From Salvator merianae (taxonomy: Eukaryota > Chordata > Lepidosauria > Squamata > Teiidae), in assembly GCA_003586115.2 (NCBI GenBank), contig QVOM02000072.1, positions 435,982-499,981 on the forward strand: a stretch of DNA of 64,000 bases. Reading direction: 5' to 3'. The notes beneath the pieces were generated by a model. The model was given only the letters and a program-made list of their open reading frames with translations, was not told the origin of the DNA and did not search any database. Below, in pieces: positions 62,250-64,000 of the stretch. The first letter of the stretch is position 1; every line of letters begins with the position of its first letter. A program made the position numbers and the translations under genes.

Positions 62250-62837
62250 TCAGCTTCATGCTAGGAAAATATGAACTACACAATTGTGATGTAAATGGGC
62301 CCTTTTTCCACCCCTCTTCTCACATACCAAGGAGTTCTCTTGGTCACAGCTGAGTTGTAAATCCTGGGCCTCATCAACTAAGGGTTTAATGTCTTAGTTC
62401 TTAAACTATGCTTTTTTAAAAAAATCCTTTGGACATTCTTTATAAAATAACAACTGATATATGGGATTTTAAAGATTGGTAAACTTTTAGTACACCTGAT
62501 TTTACTTCTCCTTTCTAAGCCCAAAAATACTCCTAATCATTCTTTCTAATTAAATCCTCTGACTTTTTTCTGGAAGTTTCTTCATGTCCTTCTAAAGAAA
62601 TCTCTGTAGCCCTTCTTATAATATTTCTGTGTCCTCATTATAATCCTTGGTTCACTCAAGATGTGATTTTTAATTGAATAATGAATGTTTCTTAGCTGCT
62701 TTTCTGTACTATCTAGTCTCAAAATTTCAATTCTTCCTGTGACTCTCCCTCTTCAACCAGTTTTTCCCTCACAAATAAGAGTGACGTTTATACATGTATA
62801 ACATCTGCACTTTCAGAATTCACTGAGTATATATATT
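62250..62837. other. Upstream intergenic DNA, nothing recognised
   Basis: AT-rich; no family-like frame. Confidence 0.5.
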
Positions 62838-62935
62838 CATATGTGGTGGGCATGTGAGTCAATGCAAAAGTTCTGGGGGAAAATTCTTGAACAGATAAAC
62901 TTTTGGAGACAAGACAGTCTCGTCAAGTGAAAGCT
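62838..62935 (+). mobile_element. L1-type LINE ORF2 C-terminal fragment
   Basis: The frame from 62838 reads HMWWACESMQKFWGKILEQI, matching the L1 ORF2 HMWWECP.I..FW..I block. Ends at a stop after about 30 codons; flanking decay hides the rest. Confidence 0.6.
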
Positions 62936-63173
62936 GCATGAATATAAAAGAGAGATTTAGTAAAACAGTTATTAACAGCACCACAGGTAGTAAATGCAAA
63001 TGGATGGAAAGAAAGTGACAACTGAATTTTATTTATTGCAATTGTTCTACAATATAATAATACTATTTACATAAATTTACAGGGCCTAGGATTCCCATGA
63101 TTTGAAGCCCTGCTCCACCAAGGAAGTCTACTTTTAATTGACTTTCAGCCCAAAGCATGCCACAAGGCTGCTT

Positions 63174-63176
<3 letters not shown>

Positions 63177-63213
<37 letters not shown>
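63177..63213. repeat. (AT)n microsatellite
   Basis: Uninterrupted AT run of about 37 bp. Confidence 0.97.
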
Positions 63214-63216
<3 letters not shown>

Positions 63217-64000
63217 TATTCATTATAACAACAATACTTCCTTCTGTAGGTTTGTACAGTTTATCTGTTATTTGTCTGGCTTTCAGGCTTGTGGATATCC
63301 AACAATTCTCACTTGGGTTTAATTTGTTCTTGATGGTGAAAATAGAATAAGTACTTCAATGGCTTTCAAACAGAATTATCCAGGTCATCTGTACTTGTCC
63401 ATTCCTGTTCTCCCTCATTGCAGTTTCTCTGACTATGTATCTATGATCAGATCAGGCTTCATCTTTTTCAGGCAATGAAGCTCTCCCACTGTATCTTCAC
63501 TTAATCCATCAATATCCAGGCTGTGAACATAAGAGAAGCAAAGTGATACAACGTAATAGAGAATCAGGGCTGTTAAGGAGAGTGACTATAGCTAAGTCAT
63601 AGCTCCTGAGGTAATCTTGCATCACATTTTCTTTTGCAATATTAGAATTTTGGGGAACAATTCTATAAATACCCTGGATTTTATGCAAGACTTGTGCAAA
63701 TCTGAACAGATTGTACAGATCTGCTGCACGTGTCCACTAGCAGATGTCAACATCACACATACAATTCCTGTCAATTTTCTCAGACAATGCAGGAACATGG
63801 CATCCCACTTGTGTGTGAATTTTCCAAAAGAAATGCGACCATATTCAAGATTAATGTGTTTTCCAGTAAACGGGAAGAATATGAGTATCACATAGTATCT
63901 GTTATCACAAACAAGATGTTCTGTTCCTCCTTATATCAAGCTAATAGATCGAGTTCAAAGCTCTTTGGTTATAAAATGGTCCTTCTATAGCAATCCAAAA
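63214..64000. other. Upstream intergenic DNA, nothing recognised
   Basis: Open frames on both strands around 63617-63990 (up to 92 codons) mirror each other and show no known motif. No gene is called. Confidence 0.45.

Overview
Vertebrate genomic DNA, most likely from a squamate reptile. Genes are split by introns with GT-AG borders, microsatellites are abundant, and the repeats are CR1, L3-like and L1-like LINEs, hAT, mariner and Harbinger-like MITEs, a Ty3/gypsy relic and a Ty1/copia LTR element. The repeat mix supports the squamate call, but no species can be named from it.

Two complete protein-coding genes face each other tail to tail. PSMD13 (26S proteasome lid subunit Rpn9) runs on the plus strand, with its CDS at 7594-20915. 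Thirteen exons join into a 376-residue protein, starting in a CpG-rich promoter (about 7230-7720) that carries a CTCF-like motif. A ficolin gene runs on the minus strand (46897 down to 28145). Seven exons encode 312 residues: signal peptide, Cys-rich N-terminus, 18 Gly-X-Y triplets and a fibrinogen-like domain.

Layout: 1-7230 is repeat-rich upstream DNA (LINE pieces, MITEs, a SINE). 7230-21610 is PSMD13 with MITEs and LINE pieces in its introns. 21610-28044 is intergenic DNA with an AT-rich block and a mariner-type MITE. 28045-46950 is the ficolin gene, with a gypsy relic, MITEs and long microsatellites in its introns. 46950-64000 is a transposon-dense region upstream of ficolin.

The most informative part is that upstream region. 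A segment holding the ficolin promoter and first coding exon (46444 to at least 49917) is repeated in the same orientation at 55285 to at least 61765. The second copy keeps the TATA box, the ATG, the signal peptide and the splice donor, so it could act as an alternative first exon. After the duplication, copy 2 took a copia solo LTR (perfect TSD, with the empty site preserved in copy 1) and a CR1 LINE. The CR1 was later hit by a second copia solo LTR. Both landed in or near an older pair of nested 3-bp-TSD MITEs, so the order of events can be read directly. A copia 5' LTR, a primer-binding site resembling the half-tRNA-iMet type, and the start of gag lie beside a 704-bp assembly gap. I found no RNA gene, CRISPR array or prokaryote-like system.
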